Of a DNA stretch of 64,000 bases, positions 15,747-24,974 are shown piece by piece. Within the stretch, counting starts at the first letter, position 1; the number at the start of each line of letters is the position of its first letter. The DNA is from Streptomyces gilvus (GTDB taxonomy: Bacteria > Actinomycetota > Actinomycetes > Streptomycetales > Streptomycetaceae), in assembly GCF_022513565.1 (NCBI RefSeq), contig NZ_JAKWBE010000003.1, positions 124,001 through 188,000 of the forward strand, written 5' to 3'. The notes under the pieces were generated by a model. That model had not been told where the DNA came from. It made no database searches and saw only the letters and a program-made list of their open reading frames with translations. The position numbers were made by a program, and so were the translations under genes.

Positions 15747-16904
15747 TTACAGGCCCATGTCCTTCGCGATGATCGTCTTCATGATCTCGCTGGTACCGCC
15801 GTAGATGCGGTTGACGCGGTTGTCCGCGTACAGGCGGGCGATCGGGTACTCGTTCATGAAGCCGTAGCCGCCGTGCAGCTGGAGGCAGCGGTCGATGACG
15901 CGGTGCGCGACCTCGGTGCAGAACAGCTTGGCGCTGGCGGCCTCGGCCGGGGTGAGCTCACCGGCGTCGAGGGCCTCCAGGGCACGGTCGACGACGGCCT
16001 CGGCGGCGTCCACCTCGGCCTGGCAGGCGGCCAGTTCGAACTTGGTGTTCTGGAAGGAGGCGACCGGCTTGCCGAAGACGGTGCGCTCCTGGACGTACTG
16101 CTTGGCGAACCGGACGGCGGCCTTGGCCTGCGCGTAGGCGCCGAAGGCGATGCCCCAGCGCTCGGAGGCGAGGTTGTGGCCGAGGTAGTAGAAGCCCTTG
16201 TTCTCCTCGCCAAGCAGGTCCTCGACCGGGACCTTGACGTCGACGAACGCCAGCTCGGCGGTGTCGGAGGTCTTCAGGCCGAGCTTGTCGAGCTTGCGGC
16301 CGACGGAGTAGCCCTCGGACTTGGTGTCGACGGCGAACAGGGAGATGCCGAAGCGGCGGTCCTCGGCGGTGGGCGCCGAGGTGCGGGCGCAGACGATGAC
16401 GCGGTCGGCGTGCACGCCACCGGTGATGAAGGTCTTGGCGCCGTTGAGGACGTAGTGCGTGCCGTCCTCGGAGAGCTTGGCGGTGGTCTTCATGCCCGCG
16501 AGGTCGGAGCCGGTGCCCGGCTCGGTCATCGCGAGGGCCCACATCTCCTCGCCGGTGACGAACTTCGGCAGGTAGCGCTTCTTCTGCTCGTCGGTGGCGA
16601 GCATCTTGATGTACGGCAGGCCGAGCAGCACGTGCACGCCGGAGCCGCCGAACTGGACGCCCGCGCGCGCGGTCTCCTCGTACATCACGGCCTCGAACTT
16701 GTACGAGTCGATGCCGGCGCCGCCGTACTCCTCGTCGACGCGGATGCCGAAGACGCCGAGCTCGGCGAGCTGGTAGTAGAAGTCGCGCGGCGCCTGGCCG
16801 GCCGCGAACCACTCGTCGTAGACCGGGACGACCTCGGCCTCGATGAAGGCCCGGAGGGTCTCCCGGAACGCCTCGTGATCCTCGTTGAACACCGTACGGC
16901 GCAC
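15747..16904 (-). CDS. Acyl-CoA dehydrogenase
   Basis: The protein (385 residues from the GTG at 16904) shows the full acyl-CoA dehydrogenase fold: N-terminal helical domain, central beta domain (MTEPGTGSDLAGMKTTA, FITGG), and C-terminal helices with LQLHGGYGFMNEYPIARLYADNRVNRIYGGTSEI, which carries the FAD-binding residues. It oxidises an acyl-CoA using FAD and electron-transfer flavoprotein. A GGAGG site sits 7 bases before this GTG; the longer frame from a TTG at 16928 has no ribosome site. Long-chain or branched-chain preference cannot be told from sequence. Confidence 0.9.
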   Translation of the reverse strand: MRRTVFNEDHEAFRETLRAFIEAEVVPVYDEWFAAGQAPRDFYYQLAELGVFGIRVDEEYGGAGIDSYKFEAVMYEETARAGVQFGGSGVHVLLGLPYIKMLATDEQKKRYLPKFVTGEEMWALAMTEPGTGSDLAGMKTTAKLSEDGTHYVLNGAKTFITGGVHADRVIVCARTSAPTAEDRRFGISLFAVDTKSEGYSVGRKLDKLGLKTSDTAELAFVDVKVPVEDLLGEENKGFYYLGHNLASERWGIAFGAYAQAKAAVRFAKQYVQERTVFGKPVASFQNTKFELAACQAEVDAAEAVVDRALEALDAGELTPAEAASAKLFCTEVAHRVIDRCLQLHGGYGFMNEYPIARLYADNRVNRIYGGTSEIMKTIIAKDMGL

Positions 16905-17013
16905 CGCCGCCACCTCCAGCTGGCTCAAGGGTCCATGTCTAAGCGCTTGCTCAGACCATAAAGGTACCGGCGAGTACGTTCACCCGTCCAGGGGAGTCGG
17001 ACCGTAACGCTCG

Positions 17014-17319
17014 TCACGCCGTCGCGGAGGAACGGAGGCGGCGCACCAGGGCGCCCAGGAAGGCGGCGTTCGCGAGGGCGGAGACGGCGACGACCGCCAC
17101 GTAGGCCGCGCCGAAGGCCCAGCCGTCCACGCCCTCCGGGGTCAGCAGGAGCACCAGGCTCTCCGGCGCGGTCAGGATCATGGGCACGACGGCGGACATC
17201 GAGGCGTCCGCATGGGACACGAACAGGGTGTCGACGCCGACGAAGACCAGCGTGACGGCCACGACGGCCAGGTAGGTCCGGGAGATCCAGTTGTCCAGGG
17301 AGTGGCGGAACAGGTCCAT
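17014..17319 (-). CDS. Small integral membrane protein (SCO4225-like)
   Basis: From ATG 17319 this is a 101-residue protein with three likely membrane segments: YLAVVAVTLVFVGVDTLFV, the VVPMILTAPESLVLLLT stretch, and AAYVAVVAVSALANAAFLGAL, ending in a basic tail (RRLRSS). The pattern resembles a family of small Streptomyces membrane proteins that I remember as SCO4225-like. AAGGG lies 8 bases before the chosen ATG; an upstream ATG at 17340 lacks a site. It stands between the acyl-CoA dehydrogenase and TetR genes. Function unknown. Confidence 0.65.
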   Translation of the reverse strand: MDLFRHSLDNWISRTYLAVVAVTLVFVGVDTLFVSHADASMSAVVPMILTAPESLVLLLTPEGVDGWAFGAAYVAVVAVSALANAAFLGALVRRLRSSATA

Positions 17320-17430
17320 GGGAGAGCCCTTCGCAGTCATGGTCGGGTCGACTGCTCCACGATCACCCGCCGGCGGGTCGCCCGGCATGAGTACGACGAC
17401 TCATCCGCCCCTGGGGACGCGGACGCACCG

Positions 17431-18027
17431 TCACTGGGTACCGGCCGCCGCGAACGCCCCCCGCGCCATCCGGTGCAGCAGCCGCGCGGTCGCGCCCCGG
17501 CCCGGCAGGGAGCCCGGGCGGCCCAGGTGCGGGGTGGAGTTGAGCAGCCCGAAGACCGAGTGCACGGCCGAGCGGGCGGCCGGCTCCGCGAGCCCCGGGT
17601 AGACCTCGCGCAGCACCTCCACCCACAGCTCCACGTACTGCCGCTGGAGCTGGCGGACCAGCTTGCGGTCGCTGTCCCGGAGGCGGTCCAGCTCGCGGTC
17701 GTGCAGGGTGATCAGGGGGCGGTCGTCGAGCGCGAAGTCGATGTGCCCCTCGATGAGCGAGTCGAGGACCGCCTCCGAGGCCACCCCGTCGGCCTCTTGC
17801 AGCCGCCGTTTCGCCCCCGTCAGGAGCTGTCCGCTGATGCCGACAAGCAGCTCGGCGAGCATCGCGTCCTTGCCCGCGAAGTGACGGTAGAGGCCGGGGC
17901 CGCTGATGCCGACGGCGGCGCCTATCTCGTCGACCCCGACCCCGTGGAAACCGCGCTCGGCGAACAGCCGCGCGGCCTCCTTGAGGATCTGCTCGCGGCG
18001 GGTGGGGGCGTCGGTTCTGGTGGCCAT
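17431..18027 (-). CDS. TetR-family regulator of the divergent leucine-degradation operon
   Basis: The 198-residue protein has a TetR helix-turn-helix at residues 10-55 (ILKEAARLFAERGFHGVGVDEIGAAVGISGPGLYRHF) and a helical ligand-binding part. It is transcribed away from the methylcrotonyl-CoA carboxylase operon, and the 96-base spacer holds two similar 16-base palindromes. The context argues that it represses that operon, and probably itself, until a leucine-derived acyl-CoA binds. The ligand is inference. Confidence 0.88.
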   Translation of the reverse strand: MATRTDAPTRREQILKEAARLFAERGFHGVGVDEIGAAVGISGPGLYRHFAGKDAMLAELLVGISGQLLTGAKRRLQEADGVASEAVLDSLIEGHIDFALDDRPLITLHDRELDRLRDSDRKLVRQLQRQYVELWVEVLREVYPGLAEPAARSAVHSVFGLLNSTPHLGRPGSLPGRGATARLLHRMARGAFAAAGTQ

Positions 18028-18049
18028 GGAGGCAATTCTAGACAGGGAA

Positions 18050-18065
18050 GTTAGCGGTCGTTAAC
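18050..18065. promoter_or_regulatory. TetR operator 1, GTTAGCGGTCGTTAAC
   Basis: A 16-base inverted repeat with one mismatch between the arms. It matches the second site (18078-18093) in the outer bases GTTA and TTAAC, and lies 22 bases before the TetR start. Confidence 0.65.
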
Positions 18066-18077
18066 CTGGAGGAAATG

Positions 18078-18093
18078 GTTAACGCTCATTAAC
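18078..18093. promoter_or_regulatory. TetR operator 2, GTTAACGCTCATTAAC
   Basis: The second copy of the palindrome, centre to centre 28 bases from the first. It lies 31-46 bases before the carboxylase start, where it would block the operon promoter. Pairs like this are typical of the acyl-CoA-responsive TetR regulators of actinobacteria. Confidence 0.65.
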
Positions 18094-18123
18094 AGTCGAT
18101 CACTGGGTGAGGGGACCGCAAGG

Positions 18124-19740
18124 ATGCACGAGGCACCGGAGCTCCACAGCGCGGCCGACCCCGCGTCGGAGGCCTGGCGGGCCAACGAGGAGGCGCACCG
18201 GGCGCTCGCCGAGGAGCTGCGCGGCAAGCTGGCCGCGGCCCGGCTCGGCGGCGGCGAGAAGGCGCGGGCGCGGCACACCGCGCGCGGCAAGCTGCTGCCG
18301 CGCGACCGGGTGGACACGCTCCTCGATGCGGGTTCGCCGTTCCTGGAGCTGGCTCCCCTGGCCGCCGACGGGATGTACGAGGGGGCGGCCCCGGCGGCCG
18401 GTGTGATCGCGGGGATCGGGCGGGTGAGCGGGCGCGCGTGCGTGGTCGTCGCCAATGACGCCACCGTCAAGGGCGGCACGTACTACCCGATGACGGTGAA
18501 GAAGCATCTGCGCGCCCAGGAGGTGGCCCTGGAGAACCGGCTGCCGTGCGTGTACCTGGTCGACTCCGGGGGCGCCTTCCTGCCGATGCAGGACGAGGTG
18601 TTCCCGGACCGTGAGCACTTCGGGCGGATCTTCTACAACCAGGCGCGGATGTCCGGCGCCGGGATCCCGCAGATCGCGGCGGTCCTCGGCTCGTGCACGG
18701 CGGGCGGGGCGTACGTCCCGGCGATGAGCGACGAGGCCGTGATCGTGCGCGACCAGGGCACCATCTTCCTGGGCGGCCCGCCCCTGGTGAAGGCGGCCAC
18801 CGGCGAGGTCGTCACGGCGGAGGAGCTGGGCGGCGGCGAGGTCCACTCCCGCATCTCCGGTGTGACGGACCACCTGGCCGAGGACGACGCGCACGCGCTG
18901 CGGATCGTCCGGAACATCGTCGCGACGCTCCCCGCGCGCGGGCCCCTGCCCTGGGAGGTCGTGCCGTCCGTCGAGCCCAAGGTCGACCCCTACGGCCTCT
19001 ACGGCGCCGTCCCCGTGGATCCCCGCACCCCGTACGACGTCCGCGAGATCATCGCGCGCGTGGTCGACGGTTCGCGGTTCGCGGAGTTCAAGGCGGAGTT
19101 CGGGCAGACCCTGGTGACCGGCTTCGCCCGGATCCACGGCCACCCGGTCGGGATCGTCGCCAACAACGGCATCCTGTTCTCCGAGTCCGCGCAGAAGGGC
19201 GCCCACTTCATCGAGCTGTGCGACCAGCGGGGCATCCCGCTGCTGTTCCTGCAGAACATCTCCGGCTTCATGGTCGGCAGGGACTACGAGGCGGGCGGCA
19301 TCGCCAAGCACGGCGCCAAGATGGTGACGGCGGTGGCCTGCACGCGCGTGCCGAAGCTGACGGTCGTCGTCGGCGGCTCGTACGGCGCGGGCAACTACTC
19401 GATGTGCGGCCGGGCCTACTCCCCCCGCTTCCTGTGGATGTGGCCCGGCGCCAAGATCTCCGTCATGGGCGGCGAACAGGCCTCCTCCGTCCTCGCCACG
19501 GTCAAGCGGGACCAGCTGGAGGCGCGCGGCGAGGAGTGGCCGGCGGAGGAGGAAGAGGCGTTCAAGGCGCCGATCCGGCAGCAGTACGAGCGTCAGGGCA
19601 ACGCCTACTACGCCACCGCCCGCCTCTGGGACGACGGCGTGATCGACCCGCTGGAGACCCGGCAGGTGCTGGGCCTCGCGCTGACCGCCTGTGCCAACGC
19701 GCCCCTGGGTGACCCCCAGTTCGGCGTCTTCCGGATGTGA
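18124..19740 (+). CDS. accD1: Methylcrotonyl-CoA carboxylase beta (carboxyltransferase) subunit
   Basis: The 538-residue protein has the two crotonase-like halves of biotin-dependent carboxyltransferases: an N-terminal half with [35 protein letters not shown] and [17 protein letters not shown], and a C-terminal half with [20 protein letters not shown] and [19 protein letters not shown]. These are diagnostic of methylcrotonyl-CoA or geranyl-CoA carboxylase beta chains. It moves carboxyl from carboxybiotin to 3-methylcrotonyl-CoA in leucine breakdown. The order with alpha subunit, HMG-CoA lyase and acyl-CoA dehydrogenase settles the pathway. It starts at ATG 18124 behind the TetR operators. Confidence 0.93.
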   Translation: MHEAPELHSAADPASEAWRANEEAHRALAEELRGKLAAARLGGGEKARARHTARGKLLPRDRVDTLLDAGSPFLELAPLAADGMYEGAAPAAGVIAGIGRVSGRACVVVANDATVKGGTYYPMTVKKHLRAQEVALENRLPCVYLVDSGGAFLPMQDEVFPDREHFGRIFYNQARMSGAGIPQIAAVLGSCTAGGAYVPAMSDEAVIVRDQGTIFLGGPPLVKAATGEVVTAEELGGGEVHSRISGVTDHLAEDDAHALRIVRNIVATLPARGPLPWEVVPSVEPKVDPYGLYGAVPVDPRTPYDVREIIARVVDGSRFAEFKAEFGQTLVTGFARIHGHPVGIVANNGILFSESAQKGAHFIELCDQRGIPLLFLQNISGFMVGRDYEAGGIAKHGAKMVTAVACTRVPKLTVVVGGSYGAGNYSMCGRAYSPRFLWMWPGAKISVMGGEQASSVLATVKRDQLEARGEEWPAEEEEAFKAPIRQQYERQGNAYYATARLWDDGVIDPLETRQVLGLALTACANAPLGDPQFGVFRM

Positions 19741-19754
19741 CGGGGAGGGAACCC

Positions 19755-21713
19755 ATGTTCGACACGGTGCTGGTGGCCAACCGGGGCGAGATCGCCGTCC
19801 GGGTGATCCGGACGCTCCGCTCGCTGGGCGTGCGCTCGGTGGCCGTCTTCTCCGACGCGGACGCCGACGCACGGCACGTCCGGGAGGCCGACACGGCGGT
19901 ACGGCTCGGCCCGGCGCCGGCCGCCGAGAGCTATCTGTCCGTCGAGCGCCTGCTGGAGGCCGCCGCCCGCGGCGGCGCGCAGGCGGTGCATCCGGGATAC
20001 GGCTTCCTCGCGGAGAACGCGGCCTTCGCGCGCGCGTGCGCCGACGCGGGGCTGGTCTTCATCGGACCGCCCGCCGAGGCCATCGCCCTCATGGGCGACA
20101 AGATCCGCGCCAAGGAGACCGTACGGGCGGCCGGAGTGCCGGTCGTCCCCGGCGGACGCGACCCCGAACTGGCCGAGGCGGCCCGCGCGTTGGGGGCGCC
20201 CGTGCTGCTCAAGCCGTCGGCCGGCGGTGGCGGCAAGGGCATGCGGCTGGTGCGGGACCTCGCCGTGCTGGACGAGGAGATCGCCGCCGCCCGCCGTGAG
20301 GCACGGACCTCCTTCGGCGACGACACGCTGCTCGTGGAGCGGTGGGTGGACCGGCCCCGGCACATCGAGATCCAGGTGCTGGCCGACGGTCACGGGAACG
20401 TCGTCCACCTCGGTGAGCGCGAGTGCTCGCTGCAGCGCCGGCACCAGAAGGTCGTCGAGGAGGCGCCGAGTGTGCTGCTCGACGAGGAGACCCGGGCGGC
20501 GATGGGCGAGGCGGCCGTCCAGGCGGCCCGCTCCTGCGGCTACCGGGGCGCGGGCACGGTGGAGTTCATCGTGCCGGGCGGCACTGTGCCTGCCGGGGGG
20601 ACACCCCCCGAACCCCCCGTCTCGTCGTTCTACTTCATGGAGATGAACACCCGCCTCCAGGTGGAGCACCCGGTCACCGAACTGGTCACGGGCCTGGATC
20701 TGGTGGAGTGGCAGCTGCGGGTGGCGGCGGGTGAGCGGCTGGCCTTCGGGCAGGACGACATCGCGCTGACCGGGCATGCGATCGAGGCCCGCGTGTGCGC
20801 CGAGGACCCGGCGCGCGGCTTCCTCCCCACCGGGGGCACGGTGCTCAGGCTGGCCGAGCCCCAGGGCGACGGGGTCCGCACCGACTCCGGGCTCAGTGAG
20901 GGCACGGAGGTCGGCTCGCTGTACGACCCGATGCTGTCCAAGGTGATCGCGTACGGGCCGGACCGCGAGACCGCCCTGCGCAAGCTGCGGTCCGCGCTCG
21001 CCGGGACGGTCACGCTGGGCGTGCAGACCAACGCGGGATTCGTGCGGCGGCTGCTCGCGCATCCGGCGGTGGTGGCGGGCGAGTTGGACACCGGGCTGGT
21101 GGAGCGCGTGGTGGACGACCTGGTCGCCACGGACGTGCCGGAGGAGGTGTACGAGGCCGCCGCCGCCGTACGTCTTCAGGCGCTGAGGCCGCGCGGGGAG
21201 GGCTGGACGGACCCCTTCTCGGTGCCGAGCGGCTGGCGGCTCGGCGGTACGCCCAAGCCTGTCGCCTTCCACCTGCGCGTCCAGGACCCCGTCGCGTACG
21301 TGCCGCGCGGCACCCACACCGTCACCGACGACACCGTCACCGTGACCCTCGACGGCGTCCGGCACACCTTCCACCGGGCCGGCGAGTGGCTCGGCCGGGA
21401 CGGCGACGCCTGGCAGGTGCGCGACCACGACCCGGTCGCCGCGTCCCTCACGCGCGCGGCGCACGCGGGCGCCGACTCGCTGACCGCGCCGATGCCGGGG
21501 ACGGTGACGGTCGTGAAGGTGGCCGTCGGGGACGAGGTGAGCGCCGGTCAGAGCCTGCTGGTGGTGGAGGCGATGAAGATGGAGCACGTCATCTCCGCCC
21601 CGCACGCCGGCACGGTCGCCGCACTGGACGTCACGCCGGGCACGACGGTCGCCATGGACCAGGTGCTCGCGGTCATCACCCCGCTGGAGAACTCGGCAGA
21701 GGAGGCGAAGTGA
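19755..21713 (+). CDS. accA1: Methylcrotonyl-CoA carboxylase alpha subunit (biotin carboxylase + BCCP)
   Basis: The 652-residue protein combines a biotin carboxylase (about 1-450: [41 protein letters not shown]) with a C-terminal biotin carrier domain carrying EAMKMEH, biotin on K608. It loads CO2 on biotin with ATP for the beta subunit. ATG 19755 follows GGGGAGGGAA; a GTG at 19737 overlaps the beta stop but is less likely. About residues 274-291 carry a proline/glycine-rich insert made by a short GC palindrome, just before [12 protein letters not shown], which is unusual for the family. Confidence 0.92.
   Translation: MFDTVLVANRGEIAVRVIRTLRSLGVRSVAVFSDADADARHVREADTAVRLGPAPAAESYLSVERLLEAAARGGAQAVHPGYGFLAENAAFARACADAGLVFIGPPAEAIALMGDKIRAKETVRAAGVPVVPGGRDPELAEAARALGAPVLLKPSAGGGGKGMRLVRDLAVLDEEIAAARREARTSFGDDTLLVERWVDRPRHIEIQVLADGHGNVVHLGERECSLQRRHQKVVEEAPSVLLDEETRAAMGEAAVQAARSCGYRGAGTVEFIVPGGTVPAGGTPPEPPVSSFYFMEMNTRLQVEHPVTELVTGLDLVEWQLRVAAGERLAFGQDDIALTGHAIEARVCAEDPARGFLPTGGTVLRLAEPQGDGVRTDSGLSEGTEVGSLYDPMLSKVIAYGPDRETALRKLRSALAGTVTLGVQTNAGFVRRLLAHPAVVAGELDTGLVERVVDDLVATDVPEEVYEAAAAVRLQALRPRGEGWTDPFSVPSGWRLGGTPKPVAFHLRVQDPVAYVPRGTHTVTDDTVTVTLDGVRHTFHRAGEWLGRDGDAWQVRDHDPVAASLTRAAHAGADSLTAPMPGTVTVVKVAVGDEVSAGQSLLVVEAMKMEHVISAPHAGTVAALDVTPGTTVAMDQVLAVITPLENSAEEAK
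20594..20610. repeat. Small GC palindrome inserted in frame in the carboxylase alpha gene
   Basis: CGGGGGG and CCCCCCG flank ACA. The surrounding bases 20574-20628 code for [15 protein letters not shown] and VSS, a low-complexity stretch placed in the biotin carboxylase domain. It resembles the short palindromic repeats scattered between Streptomyces genes, and another coding-frame case is present in desF. Confidence 0.5.
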
Positions 21714-22642
21714 CGCTCCCCATGGTCGTACCGGCCCAGGACCTGCCCCCACGGGTGCGGATCCACGAGGTCGGCGCGCGGGACGGGCTGCAGAACGAGA
21801 AGTCGACGGTGCCGACGGAGGTGAAGGCGGAGTTCGTGCGCCGACTGGCCGACGCGGGACTGACGACGATCGAGGCCACCAGCTTCGTGCACCCCAAATG
21901 GGTGCCCCAACTCGCGGACGCCGAGCAGCTGTTCCCGCAGATCTCCGGCCTGCCCGTGGACCTGCCGGTGCTCGTGCCGAACGAGCGCGGCCTGGACCGC
22001 GCCCTCGCGCTCGGCGCCCGCCGGGTCGCCGTCTTCGCCAGTGCCACCGAGTCCTTCGCCAAGGCCAACCTCAACCGCACGGTGGACGAGGCGCTGGCGA
22101 TGTTCGAGCCGGTGGTGGGGCGGGCGAAGGCCGAGGGCGGGCACGTCCGCGGCTATCTCTCCATGTGCTTCGGCGACCCGTGGGAGGGGGCGGTGCCGGT
22201 CGCCCAGGTCGTACGGGTGTGCCGGGCGCTGGTCGACATGGGGTGCGACGAGCTGAGCCTCGGCGACACGATCGGCGTGGCCACCCCGGGGCACGTGGTG
22301 GCCCTGCTGACCGAGCTGAACGAGGCCGGCGTGCCCACCGCCTCCCTCGGCGTGCACTTCCACGACACCTACGGCCAGGCCCTCGCCAACACCCTGGCCG
22401 CGCTGCGGCACGGCGTCACCACCGTCGACGCCTCCGCCGGCGGGCTCGGCGGCTGCCCGTACGCCAAGTCCGCCACCGGCAACCTCGCCACCGAAGACCT
22501 CGTGTGGATGCTGCGGGGTCTCGGCATCGACACCGGAGTCGACCTCGGCCGCCTCGTCGCCACCAGCGTGTGGATGGCCGACCACCTGGGCCGACCCAGC
22601 CCGTCCCGCACCGTCCGCGCCCTCTCCCACCAGGAGCAGTGA
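21710..22642 (+). CDS. hmgL: Hydroxymethylglutaryl-CoA lyase
   Basis: The 310-residue protein is a DRE-TIM metallolyase: [13 protein letters not shown] near the start gives the metal-binding [18 protein letters not shown] supplies the histidines, and [15 protein letters not shown] carries the catalytic cysteine loop. It splits HMG-CoA into acetyl-CoA and acetoacetate, the last step of leucine degradation. The GTG start at 21710 shares bases with the alpha-subunit stop (GTGA), implying coupled translation; ATG 21722 is an alternative. Confidence 0.93.
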   Translation: MTLPMVVPAQDLPPRVRIHEVGARDGLQNEKSTVPTEVKAEFVRRLADAGLTTIEATSFVHPKWVPQLADAEQLFPQISGLPVDLPVLVPNERGLDRALALGARRVAVFASATESFAKANLNRTVDEALAMFEPVVGRAKAEGGHVRGYLSMCFGDPWEGAVPVAQVVRVCRALVDMGCDELSLGDTIGVATPGHVVALLTELNEAGVPTASLGVHFHDTYGQALANTLAALRHGVTTVDASAGGLGGCPYAKSATGNLATEDLVWMLRGLGIDTGVDLGRLVATSVWMADHLGRPSPSRTVRALSHQEQ

Positions 22643-22650
22643 TCACAGCC

Positions 22651-23811
22651 ATGGACTACCGACTCTCCCCCGAGCTGGAGGAACTCCGGCGCACCGTCGA
22701 GGAGTTCGCGCACGAGGTGGTGGCGCCCAAGATCGGCGACTTCTACGAGCGGCACGAGTTCCCGTACGAGATCGTCCGCGAGATGGGCCGCATGGGCCTG
22801 TTCGGGCTGCCGTTCCCGGAGGAGTACGGCGGCATGGGCGGCGACTATCTGGCGCTGGGCGTGGCCCTGGAGGAGCTGGCCCGCGTCGACTCGTCGGTCG
22901 CCATCACGCTGGAGGCCGGAGTCTCACTGGGCGCGATGCCGCTGCACCTGTTCGGCACGGAGGCGCAGAAGCGGGAGTGGCTGCCCCGCCTCTGCTCGGG
23001 CGAGATCCTCGGCGCCTTCGGCCTCACGGAGCCGGACGGCGGCAGCGACGCCGGGGCCACCCGTACGACGGCCCGCCTCGACGAGGCGACGGACGAGTGG
23101 GTGATCAACGGCACCAAGTGCTTCATCACCAACTCCGGTACGGACATCACGGCGTTGGTCACGGTCACGGCGGTCACCGGCCGCAAGCCGGACGGCAGGC
23201 CGCTCATCTCCTCGATCATCGTCCCCTCCGGCACCCCCGGCTTCACGGTCGCGGCGCCGTACTCGAAGGTCGGCTGGAACGCCTCCGACACACGGGAGCT
23301 GTCCTTCTCCGACGTCCGGGTCCCGGCCGCGAACCTGCTGGGCGAACAGGGCCGCGGCTACGCCCAGTTCCTGCGCATCCTGGACGAGGGCCGCATCGCG
23401 ATCGCCGCCCTCGGCACCGGGCTCGCGCAGGGCTGCGTGGACGAGTCGGTGAAGTACGCCAAGGAGCGGCACGCGTTCGGGCGGCCGATCGGCGCCAACC
23501 AGGCGATCCAGTTCAAGATCGCCGACATGGAGATGAAGGCCCACACGGCCCGTCTCGCCTGGCGGGACGCGGCCGCCCGTCTGGTGTCCGGCGCGCCCTT
23601 CAAGAAGGAGGCGGCGCTGGCGAAGCTGTACTCCTCGACGGTCGCGGTGGACAACGCCCGTGACGCCACCCAGATCCACGGCGGCTACGGCTTCATGAAC
23701 GAGTACCCGGTGGCCCGGATGTGGCGCGACTCCAAGATCCTCGAGATCGGCGAGGGCACCAGCGAGGTCCAACGGATGCTGATCGCACGGGAGTTGGGGC
23801 TCGCGGGGTAG
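22651..23811 (+). CDS. acdH: Acyl-CoA dehydrogenase (isovaleryl-CoA type)
   Basis: This 386-residue flavoprotein shows FGLTEPDGGSDAGATRTTA, FITNSGTDI, YAKERHAFGRPIGANQAIQFKIADM and the C-terminal IHGGYGFMNEYPVARMWRDSKILEIGEGTSEVQ. It is the fourth gene of the operon and would turn isovaleryl-CoA (and perhaps other branched acyl-CoAs) into the substrate of the carboxylase. It matches my memory of S. coelicolor AcdH, which acts on branched-chain acyl-CoAs. ATG 22651 is preferred; a GTG at 22639 overlapping the hmgL stop is possible. Confidence 0.92.
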   Translation: MDYRLSPELEELRRTVEEFAHEVVAPKIGDFYERHEFPYEIVREMGRMGLFGLPFPEEYGGMGGDYLALGVALEELARVDSSVAITLEAGVSLGAMPLHLFGTEAQKREWLPRLCSGEILGAFGLTEPDGGSDAGATRTTARLDEATDEWVINGTKCFITNSGTDITALVTVTAVTGRKPDGRPLISSIIVPSGTPGFTVAAPYSKVGWNASDTRELSFSDVRVPAANLLGEQGRGYAQFLRILDEGRIAIAALGTGLAQGCVDESVKYAKERHAFGRPIGANQAIQFKIADMEMKAHTARLAWRDAAARLVSGAPFKKEAALAKLYSSTVAVDNARDATQIHGGYGFMNEYPVARMWRDSKILEIGEGTSEVQRMLIARELGLAG

Positions 23812-23854
23812 CGGGCGGCCGGGAGGCGGAGCGGACCGCCCTCTGGACATCAGA

Positions 23855-23873
23855 TGAGGTTAGGCTAACCTCA
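23855..23873. promoter_or_regulatory. Iron box (DmdR/DtxR-type) before desE
   Basis: TGAGGTTAGGCTAACCTCA is a perfect 19-base palindrome around the GGTTAGGCTAACC core of the actinobacterial iron box. It sits 51 bases before the desE start. With iron, DmdR1 would bind and shut off siderophore uptake. Confidence 0.9.
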
Positions 23874-23923
23874 CTTAGACGTGTCCGGCGGGCGTTCCGC
23901 CCCGTTCGAAAGCAGCCATACCC

Positions 23924-24973
23924 ATGCCTTCTGCCCGTGCCACCCATCCGACCCGACGCGGCATCCTGGCCGCGGGCGGCGCCCTCGGCCTCGGGGCCGC
24001 GCTCGCCGCCTGCGGGGACGAGAAGGCGAAAAGCAGTGGCTCCGGCGACGCGACGGCGGCCGCCGAGACCGGCCCCTGGTCGTTCAAGGACGACCGCGGC
24101 GAGACTGCGAAGGCCGACAAGGTCCCCTCGGACATCGTGGCGTTCGTCGGCGTCGCCGCCGCGCTGTACGACTACGGCATCCAGGCCAAGGGCGTCTTCG
24201 GCCCCACGACGACCAAGGACGGCAAGGCCGACGTCCAGGCCGGCGACATGGACGTCAGCAAGGTCACCGTGCTGGGCAACGAGTGGGGCCAGTTCAACAT
24301 CGAGAAGTACGCGGCCCTCCGGCCCGACGTCCTGATCTCCACGATGTTCGACGACGCCGGCACGCTCTGGTACGTCCCGGACGAGTCCAAGAAGAAGATC
24401 CTCGCCGTAGGGGCGCCCAGCGTCGGCATCTCCGTCTACGACCGCCAACTGACCGAGCCGCTCCAGCGCATGCTCGCGCTCGCCAAGTCCCTTGGCGCGG
24501 ACACCGCCTCCAGCAAGGTGACCGAGGCGAAGAAGCGGTTCGAGGACGCGGCGGCCCGGCTGCGCGCGGCCGCCAAGGCGAAGCCCGGCATCAAGGTGCT
24601 GGCCGGGTCCGCGAGCCAGGACCTCTTCTACGTCTCCGGCTCCAACCTCTCCATCGACCTGGAGTACTTCAAGGCCCTCGGCGTGGACTTCGTCGAGCCC
24701 TCCGAGAAGGCCAAGGCGAAGGGCGGCGGCTGGTACGAGTCGCTGAGCTGGGAGAACGTCGACAAGTACCCGGCGGACATCATCATGATGGACAACCGGA
24801 CCTCCGCCATCCAGCCCGCCGACATCACCGAGGCGACCTGGAAGAAGCTGCCCGCCGTCCAGGCCGGCCAGGTCATCGCCCGCAACCCCGAGCCGATCCT
24901 CTCCTACGACAAGTGCGTCCCGTTGCTCACGAGCCTCGCCGAGGCCATCGAGAAGGCGAAGAAGGTCAGCTGA
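23924..24973 (+). CDS. desE: Ferrioxamine-binding lipoprotein DesE
   Basis: The 349-residue protein has a lipoprotein signal with twin arginines at 11-12 and lipidated C30 in LAAC, followed by a class III periplasmic-binding fold as in iron-siderophore receptors. Near VAFVGVAAALYDYGIQAKGVFG it has the typical first lobe. It would sit on the outer face of the membrane and pass ferrioxamine to an ABC permease encoded elsewhere. It is under the iron box and next to desF, as known in S. coelicolor. Confidence 0.93.
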   Translation: MPSARATHPTRRGILAAGGALGLGAALAACGDEKAKSSGSGDATAAAETGPWSFKDDRGETAKADKVPSDIVAFVGVAAALYDYGIQAKGVFGPTTTKDGKADVQAGDMDVSKVTVLGNEWGQFNIEKYAALRPDVLISTMFDDAGTLWYVPDESKKKILAVGAPSVGISVYDRQLTEPLQRMLALAKSLGADTASSKVTEAKKRFEDAAARLRAAAKAKPGIKVLAGSASQDLFYVSGSNLSIDLEYFKALGVDFVEPSEKAKAKGGGWYESLSWENVDKYPADIIMMDNRTSAIQPADITEATWKKLPAVQAGQVIARNPEPILSYDKCVPLLTSLAEAIEKAKKVS

Positions 24974-24974
24974 C

